A stretch of DNA of 64,000 bases from Glycomyces amatae (GCF_020991375.1 NZ_JAJLQZ010000002.1:1-64000), one strand, 5' to 3'; numbered from the stretch's first letter, positions 25,393-36,354 are shown. Numbers and translations are program-made. Notes: generated by a model not told the origin, from the letters alone.

Positions 25393-25401
<9 letters not shown>
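24187..25401 (-). CDS. Lrp/AsnC family regulator with an over-long open frame
   Basis: Residues 1-160 are a complete Lrp/AsnC protein: N-terminal HTH (LDARLIALLEAEPRIGVLECSRRLGV then VQARLDKLASRGVV) and a RAM ligand domain ending VEQIPYRTLPLVAQASG. Relatives stop about there, but this frame stays open to 24187, giving 404 aa and lying antisense to most of the fumarylacetoacetase gene. The extension has no family features (Arg/Gly/Ala-rich), so the real product may be about 160 aa with a lost or misread stop near 24920. It is divergent from hppD and probably controls the tyrosine/histidine block in response to an amino acid or a pathway acid. Confidence 0.7.
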
Positions 25402-26735
<1,334 letters not shown>

Positions 26736-26746
26736 CGGAGCGGACC

Positions 26747-28384
26747 ATGCAAGCACCACGCGGCACCGACCTGCACTGCCGCACCTGGGAGGCCGAGGCG
26801 GCCTACCGGATGCTCCAGAACAACCTCGACCCCGAGGTGGCCGAGCGCCCCGACGACCTGGTCGTCTACGGCGGCACCGGGAAGGCCGCGCGGAGCCGCG
26901 AGGACCTGGCCGCGATCCTGCGGACGCTGGAGACGCTCGCCCCCGACGAGACGATGCTCGTCCAGTCGGGGCGGGCGGTCGGCGTCATGCGCACCCACGA
27001 GTGGGCCCCGCGCGTGCTCATCGCGAACTCGAACCTGGTGCCCGACTGGGCCACCTGGCCCGAGTTCCGGCGCCTCGAGTCGCTCGGCCTGACCATGTAC
27101 GGGCAGATGACGGCCGGCTCGTGGATCTACATCGGCACGCAGGGCATCCTCCAGGGCACCTACGAGACGTTCGCGGCCGTCGCCGCGAAGCGCTTCAAGG
27201 GCACCCTGAGGGGGACGCTGACGCTGACGGCCGGGTGCGGCGGCATGGGCGGGGCCCAGCCGCTCGCGGTGACCATGAACGACGGGGTGTGCCTCATCGT
27301 CGAGGTCGACCCCGAGCGGCTGGAGCGGCGCCTGCGCACCCGCTACCTCGACACCGTGGCGGCCGACCTGGACGACGCGATCGCGCAGGCCCTGGCCGCC
27401 AAGCGCTCCGGCGAGGCCAGGTCGATCGGCCTGGTCGGCAACGCCGCCGAGGTCCTGCCCGAGATCCTCGCCCGCGGCGTGGAGGTCGACATCGTCACCG
27501 ACCAGACCTCCGCGCACGACCCTCTGTCCTATGTGCCCGCCGACGTCTACTACCGGGACGCCGCCGAGGCCGCCAAGGCCGACCCGAGCGCCTACACCGA
27601 CCGTGCCCGCGAGTCCATGGCCCGCCACGTGGAGGCCATGGTCGGCTTCCTCGACGCCGGGGCCGAGGTCTTCGACTACGGCAACTCGATCCGCGGGGAG
27701 GCCCTCGAGGGCGGCTTCGAGCGCGCCTTCGCCTTCCCCGGCTTCGTGCCCGCCTACATCCGGCCCCTGTTCTGCGAAGGCAAGGGCCCCTTCAGGTGGG
27801 CGGCGCTCTCGGGCGACCCGGCGGACATCGAGGCCACCGACCGGGCGGTGCTCGACCTCTTCCCCGAGAACCGGTCGCTGCACCGCTGGATCTCCCTCGC
27901 CCGCGACCGGGTCGCCTTCCAGGGCCTCCCGGCCCGGATCTGCTGGCTCGGGCACGGCGAGCGGGACCGCGCGGGCGTCCGCTTCAACGAGATGGTCGCC
28001 GATGGGACCTTGAAGGCCCCCATCGTGATCGGCCGCGACCATCTCGACTGCGGCTCGGTCGCGAGCCCGTACCGCGAGACCGAGTCCATGAAGGACGGAT
28101 CGGACGCGATCGCGGACTGGCCGCTGCTAAACGCCCTCGTGAACACCGCGTCGGGCGCCAGCTGGGTCTCGATCCACCACGGCGGGGGCGTCGGCATCGG
28201 CCGCTCGATCCACGCCGGGCAGGTCACCGTCGCGGACGGGACGCCGCTCGCGGCCGAGAAGCTCGAGCGGGTCCTGGCGAACGACCCCGCCATGGGCGTC
28301 GTCCGCCACGTCGACGCCGGGTACGCCGAAGCCGAGGAGATCGCCGAAACCCACGGCATCCGCATCCCGGTCAGGGAATCCTGA
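26747..28384 (+). CDS. hutU: Urocanate hydratase
   Basis: A 545-aa urocanase that adds water to urocanate to give 4-imidazolone-5-propionate, the second step of histidine breakdown, with NAD as catalytic cofactor. The family hallmarks are seen: [10 protein letters not shown] near the N-terminus, [12 protein letters not shown] for NAD binding, and the active-site Cys region [16 protein letters not shown]. The start lies 11 bp after the hppD stop, with CGGAG in the gap acting as ribosome binding site. Confidence 0.96.
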   Translation: MQAPRGTDLHCRTWEAEAAYRMLQNNLDPEVAERPDDLVVYGGTGKAARSREDLAAILRTLETLAPDETMLVQSGRAVGVMRTHEWAPRVLIANSNLVPDWATWPEFRRLESLGLTMYGQMTAGSWIYIGTQGILQGTYETFAAVAAKRFKGTLRGTLTLTAGCGGMGGAQPLAVTMNDGVCLIVEVDPERLERRLRTRYLDTVAADLDDAIAQALAAKRSGEARSIGLVGNAAEVLPEILARGVEVDIVTDQTSAHDPLSYVPADVYYRDAAEAAKADPSAYTDRARESMARHVEAMVGFLDAGAEVFDYGNSIRGEALEGGFERAFAFPGFVPAYIRPLFCEGKGPFRWAALSGDPADIEATDRAVLDLFPENRSLHRWISLARDRVAFQGLPARICWLGHGERDRAGVRFNEMVADGTLKAPIVIGRDHLDCGSVASPYRETESMKDGSDAIADWPLLNALVNTASGASWVSIHHGGGVGIGRSIHAGQVTVADGTPLAAEKLERVLANDPAMGVVRHVDAGYAEAEEIAETHGIRIPVRES

Positions 28385-28391
28385 GAACGAG

Positions 28392-28410
28392 GGGCCGCCC
28401 CGGGCGGCCC
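28392..28410 (+). terminator. GC hairpin in the hutU to AllC-like gap
   Basis: GGGCCGCCC and GGGCGGCCC are complementary around a single base; the workable stem is 7 bp with a 5-base loop. It may be a partial terminator or an mRNA-stability element within the operon. Confidence 0.35.
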
Positions 28411-28464
28411 GGCGAGGGGACCGGGGCGCTGCCGCCCGCGGATCGACGAGTGAACGGGGACGAC

Positions 28465-29688
28465 ATGGACGGCGCCGACTTCAGGCGGCTGTGGGACGAG
28501 CTGGCGAACATCGGTCCGGCCGACACCGGCGGCTACCTGCGATTCTCCTGGAGCGACGCCGACCTGGCCTGCCGCGACTGGTTCCGCGCCCAGGCCGCGG
28601 CGCGCGACCTGCGGCTGGAGACCGACCGCAACGGCAACCTCTACGCCCGCTGGGACGCCTCGCCGCCGCCCGGGGAGCCGAACGACGGCCGGGCCGTGCT
28701 CACCGGCAGCCACTTCGACTCGGTCCCGCACGGCGGGGCCTACGACGGCCCGCTGGGCATCGTCTCGGCCTTCCTCGCCGTCGACCGCCTCCGCGCCGAA
28801 GGCGCCGAACCCAAGCGCCCCATCGTCGTCGCCGCGTTCACCGAGGAAGAGGGCGGCCGCTTCGGCGTCCCCTGCCTCGGCTCGCGCCTCATGGCGGGCG
28901 TCGTCGACCCCGAGCGGGCCCGCCGCCTCACCGACCCGGGCGGCACCACCCTCGCCGAGGCCATGCGCGCCGCCGGGGCCGACCCCGACCTGCTGGGCCC
29001 CGACCCCGACCGGCTCGCGGGCACGGCCGCGTTCGTGGAGCTCCACATCGAGCAGGGCCGGCACCTCGACGAGGAGGACGCGCCGGTCGGCGTCGCGAGC
29101 GCGATCTGGCCGCACGGGCGCTGGCGCCTCGACTTCACCGGCGAGGCCGACCACGCCGGGACGACGCGCCTGCCCGACCGGCGCGACCCGATGCTCACCT
29201 TCGCGTTCGCGGTCCTCGCCGCCCGCAAGGAGGCCCGCCTCGCCGGAGGCCTCGCGACGGTGGGCCGGGTGGAGGCCGAACCGAACGCCACCAACGCGAT
29301 CGCCGCGCGCGTCACCGCCTGGCTCGACGCCCGCGCCCCCGACGAGGCGGTCCTCGACGAGATCCTCCGCGGCTTCGAGTCCAAAGTGTCCGAACGGGCG
29401 GGCCGCGACGGCACCGGCTTCGCGATCGCCCCCGAGTCCGAGACGCCGATCGTCGAGTTCGACGGCGCGCTGCGCGACCGGATCGCCGCGCTCCTCGGCG
29501 GCGCGCCGGTCCTCCCCACCGGGGCGGGCCACGACGCGGGCGTGCTCGCCGCCCATGTGCCCACCGCGATGCTGTTCGTGCGCAACCCCACCGGCGTCTC
29601 CCACGCCCCGCGCGAGTCGGCGACCGACGAGGACTGCGCCGCGGGCGTCGAGGCCCTCGCCGCGGTCCTGCGGGACCTGGCGTGCTGA
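28465..29688 (+). CDS. M20 amidohydrolase (AllC/hydantoinase-carbamoylase family), probable N-formylglutamate step of histidine breakdown
   Basis: A 407-aa two-zinc peptidase-fold enzyme. Metal residues are in GSHFDSVPHGGAYDGPLG (His, Asp), FTEEEGGRFG (Glu), HIEQG (His) and GAGHDAG (His). By family it would be called allantoate amidohydrolase or N-carbamoyl-amino-acid hydrolase, but no purine genes are nearby. It sits between hutU and hutF, exactly where a formylglutamate deformylase is needed, and the same order is known to me from Streptomyces. So a role in hydrolysing N-formyl- or formimino-glutamate is likely but unproven. ATG at 28465 preferred over a GTG at 28450 because of the GGGGA before it. 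The last 7 bp overlap hutF. Confidence 0.82.
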   Translation: MDGADFRRLWDELANIGPADTGGYLRFSWSDADLACRDWFRAQAAARDLRLETDRNGNLYARWDASPPPGEPNDGRAVLTGSHFDSVPHGGAYDGPLGIVSAFLAVDRLRAEGAEPKRPIVVAAFTEEEGGRFGVPCLGSRLMAGVVDPERARRLTDPGGTTLAEAMRAAGADPDLLGPDPDRLAGTAAFVELHIEQGRHLDEEDAPVGVASAIWPHGRWRLDFTGEADHAGTTRLPDRRDPMLTFAFAVLAARKEARLAGGLATVGRVEAEPNATNAIAARVTAWLDARAPDEAVLDEILRGFESKVSERAGRDGTGFAIAPESETPIVEFDGALRDRIAALLGGAPVLPTGAGHDAGVLAAHVPTAMLFVRNPTGVSHAPRESATDEDCAAGVEALAAVLRDLAC

Positions 29689-30977
29689 CCTACTGGGCCG
29701 AGCACGCCTGGCTGCCCGGCGGCCCGGCCGCGGCGGTCGGCCTCGACGTCGCCGACGGGCGCATCGCCGCCGTCAGGCCCGGCGCCGAGCGCCGCGGCGA
29801 GATCCTCGGCGGCATCACCCTGCCGGGCTTCGCGAACACCCACTCCCACGCGTTCCACCGGGCCCTGCGCGGGCGCACCCACGGCGGCACCGGCACGTTC
29901 TGGACCTGGCGCGAAGGCATGTACCGGCTCGCCGCGCGCCTGGACCCCGACGCCTACTACCGGCTCGCCCGCGGCGTCTACGCCGAGATGGCCCTCGCCG
30001 GGATCACCTGCGTCGGCGAGTTCCACTACCTCCACCACGCGCCCGGCGGGCGCCCGTACGCCGACCCGAACGCCATGGGGGAGGCCCTGATCCAGGCCGC
30101 CGCCGACGCCGGTATCCGCATCACCCTCCTCGACGCCCTCTACCTCGCGGGCGGTTTCGACCGGCCGCTCGAGGAGTCCCAGCGCCGCTTCGGCGACGGG
30201 ACCCTGGAGGCCTGGCTCGGCCGCGTCGAGAAGCTGGACCCGGGGCCGCACGCGGTGATCGGCGGCGCGGTGCACTCGGTGCGGGCGGTGCCCGAGGAGA
30301 CCATCGCCGCGTTCGCCTGCTCGACCGAGGGCCGTCCCGTCCACGCGCACCTCTCGGAGCAGCGGGCCGAGAACGCGGCCTGCCGTGCGGCGCACGGGTG
30401 CACGCCCACCGAGCTGCTGGAGCGCTGCGGGCTCCTCGGCCCCGACCTGACCGCCGTCCACGCGACCCACCTGGCGGGCCACGACATCGAGCTGCTGCGC
30501 GGTTCGCGCACCACGGTGAGCCTGTGCCCCACCACCGAACGGGACCTCGCCGACGGGCTCGGCCCCGCGCACGCCCTCGCCGAGGTCGGCGTGCGGCTCT
30601 CCCTCGGCACCGACAGCAACGCCATTGTGGACATGTTCGAGGAGGCCCGCGCCGTGGAGATGCACGAGCGGCTCGTCAGCGAGGAGCGCGGCCGCTTCGC
30701 CGTCGAATCCTTGCTGGCGATGATGACCGCGCACGGGAGCCTCGGCTGGAGGGACGCGGGCGCCATCGAGGCCGGCGCCCGCGCCGACTTCGCGACCGTG
30801 TCGCTCTCGACGCCGCGCACCGCCGGGATCGACCCGTCCGGCGTGGTCTACGCCGCGACGGCCGCCGACGTCACGGACGTGGTCGCGGACGGACGCCGCA
30901 TCGTCAAGGACGGCAGGCACACCGCGATCGACGCGGCCGCCGAGCTGACCGCCGCGATCGGAGGACTGTGGACATGA
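29682..30977 (+). CDS. hutF: Formimidoylglutamate deiminase
   Basis: A 431-aa amidohydrolase-superfamily enzyme that turns N-formimino-glutamate into N-formylglutamate plus ammonia. Metal ligands: NTHSHAFHR (HxH), HAHLSEQ (His) and LGTDSN (Asp). Characteristic hutF stretches are WTWREGMY and VGEFHYLHH. It starts at a GTG within the end of the upstream hydrolase gene (7-bp overlap). Its presence shows that the organism uses the five-step histidine route through formylglutamate rather than direct HutG formiminoglutamase. Confidence 0.94.
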   Translation: MLTYWAEHAWLPGGPAAAVGLDVADGRIAAVRPGAERRGEILGGITLPGFANTHSHAFHRALRGRTHGGTGTFWTWREGMYRLAARLDPDAYYRLARGVYAEMALAGITCVGEFHYLHHAPGGRPYADPNAMGEALIQAAADAGIRITLLDALYLAGGFDRPLEESQRRFGDGTLEAWLGRVEKLDPGPHAVIGGAVHSVRAVPEETIAAFACSTEGRPVHAHLSEQRAENAACRAAHGCTPTELLERCGLLGPDLTAVHATHLAGHDIELLRGSRTTVSLCPTTERDLADGLGPAHALAEVGVRLSLGTDSNAIVDMFEEARAVEMHERLVSEERGRFAVESLLAMMTAHGSLGWRDAGAIEAGARADFATVSLSTPRTAGIDPSGVVYAATAADVTDVVADGRRIVKDGRHTAIDAAAELTAAIGGLWT

Positions 30978-30981
30978 GGAC

Positions 30982-31173
30982 AAGGCAGTGCGGACGTGTT
31001 GCGGCGCAGGCATGCCGCCCACGCGGCGCCCGGTGGTGCCCGGCCTTGAACAGGAGGCGCATGAAGCAGGCCGGACGCGGTGAGCCGCAGGCGTTCCGCG
31101 CATCCGCCGGTCTCCGGCGCTCGACCCCGAGTCGGCATCACGCAAGGCGATGCGGATACGTTGCGCTGCAAGA
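30982..31173. repeat. Imperfect direct repeat in the hutF-hutI gap
   Basis: A unit at 30982-31011 beginning AAGGC and containing TGCGGA and TTGCG recurs at 31144-31173 with about 70 percent identity. The 250-bp gap 30978-31227 contains no gene I can support, which is unusual inside a tightly packed operon. Confidence 0.3.
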
Positions 31174-31227
31174 ACTCCGTTCGCTCAGCGTCCCGCGACA
31201 CCCGGTCTCGTGCCTCAGGTGGTCGTC

Positions 31228-32409
31228 ATGAGCCTCCTCATCGACCGCATCGGCGAGCTCTTCACGGCCGATCCCGAGCTCGGCGTCCTCCACGACGCCG
31301 CGCTCGTGGCCGACGGCGGCCGGATCTCCTGGATCGGCCCCCGGTCCCTGGCGCCCGAGGCCGACGAGCGCCTCGACGCGGGCGGCCGGGCCGTCGTCCC
31401 CGGCTTCGTCGACAGCCACACCCACATCGTCTTCGCGGGGGACCGCACCGCCGAGTTCGCCGCGCGCATGGCCGGCGAGCCCTACACCGGCGGCGGCATC
31501 CGCACCACCGTCGCCGCCACCCGCGCCGCCACCGACGCCGAACTCCGCGCCGGGGCCGAGTCCCGCCTGGTCGAGATGGCCCGCCAGGGCACGACCACCG
31601 TCGAGATCAAGTCCGGGTACGGCCTCGACACCGCCCAGGAGGCCCGCGCGCTGCGCATCGCCCGCCGGCTCACGCCCGAGACCACGTTCCTCGGCGCCCA
31701 CACCGTTCCCTCAGGCGCCGACGGCGTCCTGAACGACGCGGACGAGTACACCGCGCTCGTCTGCGGCGAGATGCTCGACGCCTGCGCGCCCCACGCGAAG
31801 TGGATCGACGTGTTCTGCGAGCGCGGCGCGTTCGACGGCGACCAGGCCCGCGCGGTCCTCACCGCGGGCGCCGCGGCCGGGCTCGGGCTCCGGGTGCACG
31901 CCAACCAGCTCACCGCCGGGCCCGGCGTGCGGCTCGCCGTCGAGCTCGGCGCGGCCTCGGCCGACCACTGCACGCACCTGGCCGACGCCGACGTGGACGC
32001 CCTCGCGTCCGGGTCCACCGTCGCGACGCTCCTGCCGGGCGCCGAGTTCTCCACCCGCTCGCCGTACCCGGACGCGCGGCGGCTCCTCGACGCGGGCGCG
32101 CGCGTCGCGCTCGCCACCGACTGCAACCCCGGCTCCTCGTACACCAGCAGCATGGCCTTCTGCATGGCGCTCGCGGTGCGCGAGATGGGCATGACGCCCG
32201 CCGAGGCGCTCACCGCCGCCACCGCCGGGGGCGCGGCGGCGCTGCGCCGCACCGATGTCGGCCGCCTCGCCGTCGGCGCGAGCGCCGACCTGGTCGTGCT
32301 CGACGCCCCCTCCCATGTCCACCTGGCCTACCGGCCGGGCGTCCCGATGGTCCGGAACGTCGTCAGGCGGGGCGAACCCCTCGTGTCGCGTCCGAGTGAG
32401 GAGCAGTGA
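31228..32409 (+). CDS. hutI: Imidazolonepropionase
   Basis: A 393-aa amidohydrolase that opens 4-imidazolone-5-propionate to N-formimino-glutamate. Metal and catalytic residues: [12 protein letters not shown] (HxH), [15 protein letters not shown] (His) and [14 protein letters not shown] (Asp). The ATG at 31228 has AGGTGG upstream; a longer reading from 31150 lacks family similarity in its first 26 residues. The stop overlaps the hutH start (TGATG). Confidence 0.95.
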   Translation: MSLLIDRIGELFTADPELGVLHDAALVADGGRISWIGPRSLAPEADERLDAGGRAVVPGFVDSHTHIVFAGDRTAEFAARMAGEPYTGGGIRTTVAATRAATDAELRAGAESRLVEMARQGTTTVEIKSGYGLDTAQEARALRIARRLTPETTFLGAHTVPSGADGVLNDADEYTALVCGEMLDACAPHAKWIDVFCERGAFDGDQARAVLTAGAAAGLGLRVHANQLTAGPGVRLAVELGAASADHCTHLADADVDALASGSTVATLLPGAEFSTRSPYPDARRLLDAGARVALATDCNPGSSYTSSMAFCMALAVREMGMTPAEALTAATAGGAAALRRTDVGRLAVGASADLVVLDAPSHVHLAYRPGVPMVRNVVRRGEPLVSRPSEEQ

Positions 32410-33947
32410 TGTCCACCGTCCACATCAAGCCGGTCCCGGTCTCCCCTGACGAGGTGCTCGCGGTCGCCCGCTCCCGGGCCCGCGTCGTGATCGGCGCCGA
32501 GGCCCGGGAGGCCATGGCCCGCAGCCGGGAGCTGGTCGACGCGATCGAGCGCGAAGGGCGCCCCGTCTACGGCGTCTCGACCGGTTTCGGGGCCCTCGCC
32601 AACACCTTCGTCGAGCCCGAGCGCCGAGCCGAGCTCCAGCACGCCCTCATCCGCTCCCACGCGGCCGGGGTCGGCGACCCGATGCCCGTCGAGGTCGTGC
32701 GCGCGATGATGCTGCTGCGCGTGCGCTCGCTCGCCATGGGCCGCTCCGGGGTCCGCCCCGAGGTGGCGGACGCGCTCGCGGCGCTGCTCAACGCCGACGT
32801 CACCCCGTGGGTGCCGCGCCACGGCTCCCTCGGCGCCTCGGGGGACCTCGCGCCGCTCGCGCACTGCGCGATGGTGCTGCTCGGCGAGGGCTGGGTGCGG
32901 GCCGAGGACGGGACCCGGACCGACGCGGCGCCGGTCCTCGAGCGGGCGGGCCTGACGCCGATCACGCTGTCGTCCAAGGAGGGCCTGGCGCTCATCAACG
33001 GCACCGACGGGATGCTGGGGATGCTGCTGCTGGCCGTGGAGGACCTGCGGCACCTGCTGGTGATGGCCGACGTGTGCGCGGCGCTGTCGAACGAGGCGAT
33101 GCTGGGCTCGGACCGCCCGTTCCAGCCCGAGCTCCACGAGATCCGCCCGCAGCCGGGGCAGGCGAAGAGCGCGGCGAACATCCACCGGCTGCTCCAGGAC
33201 TCCGAGGTCATGGACTCGCACCGCAACGACACGGCGCACGCGGTGCAGGACGCGTACTCGATGCGCTGCGCCCCGCAGGTGGCGGGCGCGGCGCGGGACG
33301 TGCTCGACCACGCGGCGGCGGTGGCGGCCCGGGAGCTCCTGTCGGTGGTCGACAACCCGGTGGTCCTGCCCGACGGCAGGGTCGAGTCCACCGGGAACTT
33401 CCACGGCGCCCCGCTCGGCTACGCGGCCGACTTCCTGGGGATCGCGGCGGCCGACGTCGGCTCGATCTCCGAGCGCCGCGTGGACCGCCTCCTGGACGTC
33501 ACCCGCTCCCGCGGGCTGCCCGCGTTCCTCAGCCCCGACCCGGGGGTGAACTCGGGGCTGATGATCGCGCAGTACACGGCGGCGGGGATCGTGGCCGAGA
33601 ACCGGCGGCTGGCGGCCCCGGCGTCGGTCGACTCGGTCCCGACCTCGGGGATGCAGGAGGACCACGTGTCGATGGGCTGGGCCGCGGGCTGCAAGCTGCG
33701 GACGATCGTCGACAACCTCGGGGCGCTGCTGGCGGTGGAGCTCCTCGCGGGCGTGCAGGGGTTGCAGCTGCGGCAGCCGCTCATCCCGAGCCCGGCCGCG
33801 CGGGCGGCGATCGCGGCGGTGGCCCCGATCGCGGGCAAGCCGGGCCCGGACCAGTTCCTGGCCCCGGTGATCGAGCAGGTCAAGGCCCTCGTCGAGGGCC
33901 CGCACCTGCGGGCCGAGATCGAGGCGGCCGTCGGCCCCCTCGCCTGA
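32409..33947 (+). CDS. hutH: Histidine ammonia-lyase
   Basis: A 512-aa enzyme that removes ammonia from L-histidine to give urocanate, the first step of the pathway. The MIO prosthetic group would form from A143-S144-G145 in GSLGASGDLAPL. YGVSTGFGALA and the C-terminal SPDPGVNSGLMIAQYTAA are typical. It is the last gene of the block; its ATG lies in the hutI stop (GTGATG). The operator of the next gene pair begins right after its stop codon. Confidence 0.96.
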   Translation: MSTVHIKPVPVSPDEVLAVARSRARVVIGAEAREAMARSRELVDAIEREGRPVYGVSTGFGALANTFVEPERRAELQHALIRSHAAGVGDPMPVEVVRAMMLLRVRSLAMGRSGVRPEVADALAALLNADVTPWVPRHGSLGASGDLAPLAHCAMVLLGEGWVRAEDGTRTDAAPVLERAGLTPITLSSKEGLALINGTDGMLGMLLLAVEDLRHLLVMADVCAALSNEAMLGSDRPFQPELHEIRPQPGQAKSAANIHRLLQDSEVMDSHRNDTAHAVQDAYSMRCAPQVAGAARDVLDHAAAVAARELLSVVDNPVVLPDGRVESTGNFHGAPLGYAADFLGIAAADVGSISERRVDRLLDVTRSRGLPAFLSPDPGVNSGLMIAQYTAAGIVAENRRLAAPASVDSVPTSGMQEDHVSMGWAAGCKLRTIVDNLGALLAVELLAGVQGLQLRQPLIPSPAARAAIAAVAPIAGKPGPDQFLAPVIEQVKALVEGPHLRAEIEAAVGPLA

Positions 33948-33965
33948 TATAGCGAATACGCTATA
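33948..33965. promoter_or_regulatory. Operator/promoter of the XRE-nucleotidyltransferase pair
   Basis: TATAGCG-AATA-CGCTATA is a perfect dyad. The right arm overlaps a -10-like TATACT (33962-33967), which ends 6 bp before the GTG at 33974, so the transcript would be leaderless. An autorepressing XRE protein bound here would block the promoter. Confidence 0.65.
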
Positions 33966-33973
33966 CTCGGCTT

Positions 33974-34582
33974 GTGAAGGACGTGAACTCCGTCGACCGC
34001 CTGCGGACGGCCCGACTCGCTCTCGGGCTGTCCCAAGCGGCTGTCGCCGCTCGCATCGGCACGACGCAGTCCGCCATTGCCAGACTGGAGTCCGGCGACA
34101 CCGATCCGCGCCTCAGCACGCTTGAGCGTTTCGCGGAAGTCGTAGGCGTGACTCTGGCGATCCGGCCTGCGGCTGACAGCGGTCCTTCAATGGAGTCGAC
34201 CGCAGTCGCAATCCGGCGGTCGCTCTCGAACGGCGATCCGAACGAGGCGCTTCGGCATGTGATCCAGTTCCTCGACGACGTCCGAAGCGTCGATCCCGCG
34301 GCGGTCCGCCGGTCGATGCGAGTCGAACCCGACACCACCGGCGACAAGCGATGGGACGCGCTGCTCGCGGGCATCGCCGAGTACGCAAGCCTCCGGGCCC
34401 GGATCCCGGTCCCCGGGTGGGCGACTGCACCGGGGCGGTTCCTCAAGCGTTTCTGGTTCGTCATCGAGGACCTGCTGGGCCGCCCCGCTCCGGGCCTCGC
34501 CACCCTGTCGTTCGCCGACTCGCCGCCTGAGCTGGCGAATCGCGGCGTCTTCCTCGACCGATCCTCGTTGGAGAGCGTATGA
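33974..34582 (+). CDS. XRE-family antitoxin-like regulator
   Basis: A 202-aa protein. Residues about 8-62 form a Cro/CI-type HTH: LRTARLALGLSQAAVAARIG then TQSAIARLESGDTDPRLSTL. The C-terminal 120 residues are a separate domain with helices and a conserved Trp/Phe-rich patch. GTG start, no ribosome binding site, -10 box 6 bp upstream. The stop overlaps the next start (ATGAGC within GTATGA), coupling it to the nucleotidyltransferase. This is the usual order antitoxin then toxin. DNA is slightly less GC-rich than the flanks, consistent with a mobile module. Confidence 0.8.
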   Translation: MKDVNSVDRLRTARLALGLSQAAVAARIGTTQSAIARLESGDTDPRLSTLERFAEVVGVTLAIRPAADSGPSMESTAVAIRRSLSNGDPNEALRHVIQFLDDVRSVDPAAVRRSMRVEPDTTGDKRWDALLAGIAEYASLRARIPVPGWATAPGRFLKRFWFVIEDLLGRPAPGLATLSFADSPPELANRGVFLDRSSLESV

Positions 34583-35091
34583 GCCTGCTGGACCGCGAAG
34601 CGATCATCGAACTGCTCACCGAAGTCGGCGCCGAACTGGACGCCGCGGGGGAACGAGCGGACCTCTTCCTGGTAGGAGGCGCGGCGATGGCGTTGGCTTA
34701 CAACACCAGGCGCGCGACCCGCGATCTCGATGCCGTGTTCGAGCCGAAACAGGTCGTCTACTCGGCCGCGCGCAAGGTCGCCGAGCGCCACGGCCTCGCA
34801 GAGGACTGGCTCAACGACGCGGTCAAAGGCTTCCTGCCCGGTGACGACCCGAACGCCACACTGCTCTTCGAGAAGCCGGGCATCGCGGTGCGGGTGGCCT
34901 CGCCCCGCTACCTGTTCGCGATGAAGGCTGTCGCCGCCAGGGTCGGGCGGGACTCCGAAGACCTCCAGCAGCTCTACCGGCTCGCGGGCTTCGCCTCGGT
35001 CGAAGAGGCGCTCAGCGGTGTCGAGGAGTTCTACCCGCCGCACCTGCTCAGCCCGAAAACCGAGTTCCTGGTGCGCGAGTTGCTCTCCTGA
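34579..35091 (+). CDS. Nucleotidyltransferase-like toxin (DUF6036/AbiEii-type)
   Basis: A 170-aa protein with the minimal nucleotidyltransferase signature: GG at 33-34 (FLVGGAAMALAY) and the metal pair D49 and D51 in TRDLDAVF. The rest contains the later conserved block RVASPRYLFAMKAVAARVGRD with Lys and Asp, as in AbiEii-like and DUF6036 proteins. Such enzymes in toxin-antitoxin systems transfer nucleotides to tRNA or proteins. It is translationally coupled to the XRE gene. Toxicity and target are inference. Confidence 0.78.
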   Translation: MSLLDREAIIELLTEVGAELDAAGERADLFLVGGAAMALAYNTRRATRDLDAVFEPKQVVYSAARKVAERHGLAEDWLNDAVKGFLPGDDPNATLLFEKPGIAVRVASPRYLFAMKAVAARVGRDSEDLQQLYRLAGFASVEEALSGVEEFYPPHLLSPKTEFLVRELLS

Positions 35092-35100
35092 GGACCGCGG

Positions 35101-36243
35101 TCAGGCCTGGAGGAGGTCCTGCGCCGTCGCCAGGTAGCCGTTCATCTCCTCCTGCCAGGCGAAGACCTCCGGCTCGTTCTCGAGCATCCGGCCGATCCGC
35201 ATCGCCCGCCACTGCTCCTGACCCGCCTCGCGGTAGCCCGTCTCGTCCGCGCACGCCGCGAAGTCCTCCGCCAGGGCGACCTCCGTTGCGAACGCGGTGT
35301 CGTAGTCGTACGGCGCGTCGCCCGGCACCTCCGGCATGAGCGCCAGCTGCCAGTCCGGCAGGGGGTCGAACTCGATCCCGGCGTTCGCCGGGTCCTGCGG
35401 GTAGAGCGCGTGCAGGTAGAAGGACGTGTCGACGTAACCCTCGTCGTTGAAGTCCCAACCGGGGTTCCCGCCCTCGTCGAGGCAGGTCAGGAACGCCGTC
35501 TCCTCCGCGCGCACCAGGTCCCGCCAGGTCCGCACGTCGTCCTCGGGGGCCCAGCCCTCGTACAGCGGATTGGCCGTGCCCCACTCCCAGACGACGTAGT
35601 GGTCGCCCTCGTCGGGGCTGACCCACCGCTCCGGCTCGCCGTAGACCGCGCGGTGGACCTCCCCGTCGCACCCGCCGGGCTCGGGCCGCTGGAGCTGCTC
35701 CGCATCGGTGTCGGCGCCCCGCCACTCGACGACCTCGACGCCGTAGTAGGCCCGCTCCCAGGCCTTCCGCTCCTCGGCCGAGAGGTCGTAGAAGGCCCCT
35801 TCCATGGTCTCGTAGTACTCCTCCATGTACTCCGGGGTCTCCTCCTCCGGGGCGAGGTCGCTCCCGTCGTAGGTCTGGGCCCAGACCATGAAGCCGTTCT
35901 CGGCGGCCTCCTCGGCGGTCGGGACGTGGTCGACCGGGGCCGCGAAGTCGAGCGCCTGGTCGGCCTCGGCCTGGGGCCACACGAACAGCTCGGCCTCGTC
36001 GTGGACGGTGAACCCCTTGTCCTCCATGCACCGGCGCAGGAGCCGCGAGGTGATCTCCTCGAGTTCGTGGCCGACCTCGCCCGCCTCGGCGAGCGCGGCC
36101 AGCAGGCGCTCCTCGTCGGTGCCGTCGGCCTCCATCCCGAGGTCGACCTGGTCTTGGATCGGGTCCGAGGAGGCCGCCTCGCCGGAGCATCCGGCGAGCG
36201 CCAGGGCCGCCGCGCAGACGAGGGGCAGGAGATCGCGTCGCAT
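35101..36243 (-). CDS. Secreted lipoprotein of unknown function
   Basis: A 380-aa protein with a signal peptide and the lipobox ALAGC (Cys19). The mature part is acidic (rich in Glu, Asp and Trp) and has about four Cys, in RRCMEDKGF, GGCDGE, FLTCLDEGG and FAACADETG; the pattern suggests two disulfides and is shared by a group of actinobacterial lipoproteins that often end in a C-E-x-x-G-type motif. It converges on the nucleotidyltransferase gene, 9 bp apart. No function can be assigned. Confidence 0.75.
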   Translation of the reverse strand: MRRDLLPLVCAAALALAGCSGEAASSDPIQDQVDLGMEADGTDEERLLAALAEAGEVGHELEEITSRLLRRCMEDKGFTVHDEAELFVWPQAEADQALDFAAPVDHVPTAEEAAENGFMVWAQTYDGSDLAPEEETPEYMEEYYETMEGAFYDLSAEERKAWERAYYGVEVVEWRGADTDAEQLQRPEPGGCDGEVHRAVYGEPERWVSPDEGDHYVVWEWGTANPLYEGWAPEDDVRTWRDLVRAEETAFLTCLDEGGNPGWDFNDEGYVDTSFYLHALYPQDPANAGIEFDPLPDWQLALMPEVPGDAPYDYDTAFATEVALAEDFAACADETGYREAGQEQWRAMRIGRMLENEPEVFAWQEEMNGYLATAQDLLQA

Positions 36244-36354
36244 GACGACAGGACGCCGAGGACCCCGCCTCGGGTTGCGCCACATCGGAAGCCTCCGTTG
36301 CGCCGCGCCGCTGCGGCGATGCTCTAATTGGGGGCCGAGCGATCTGGAGGGCCG

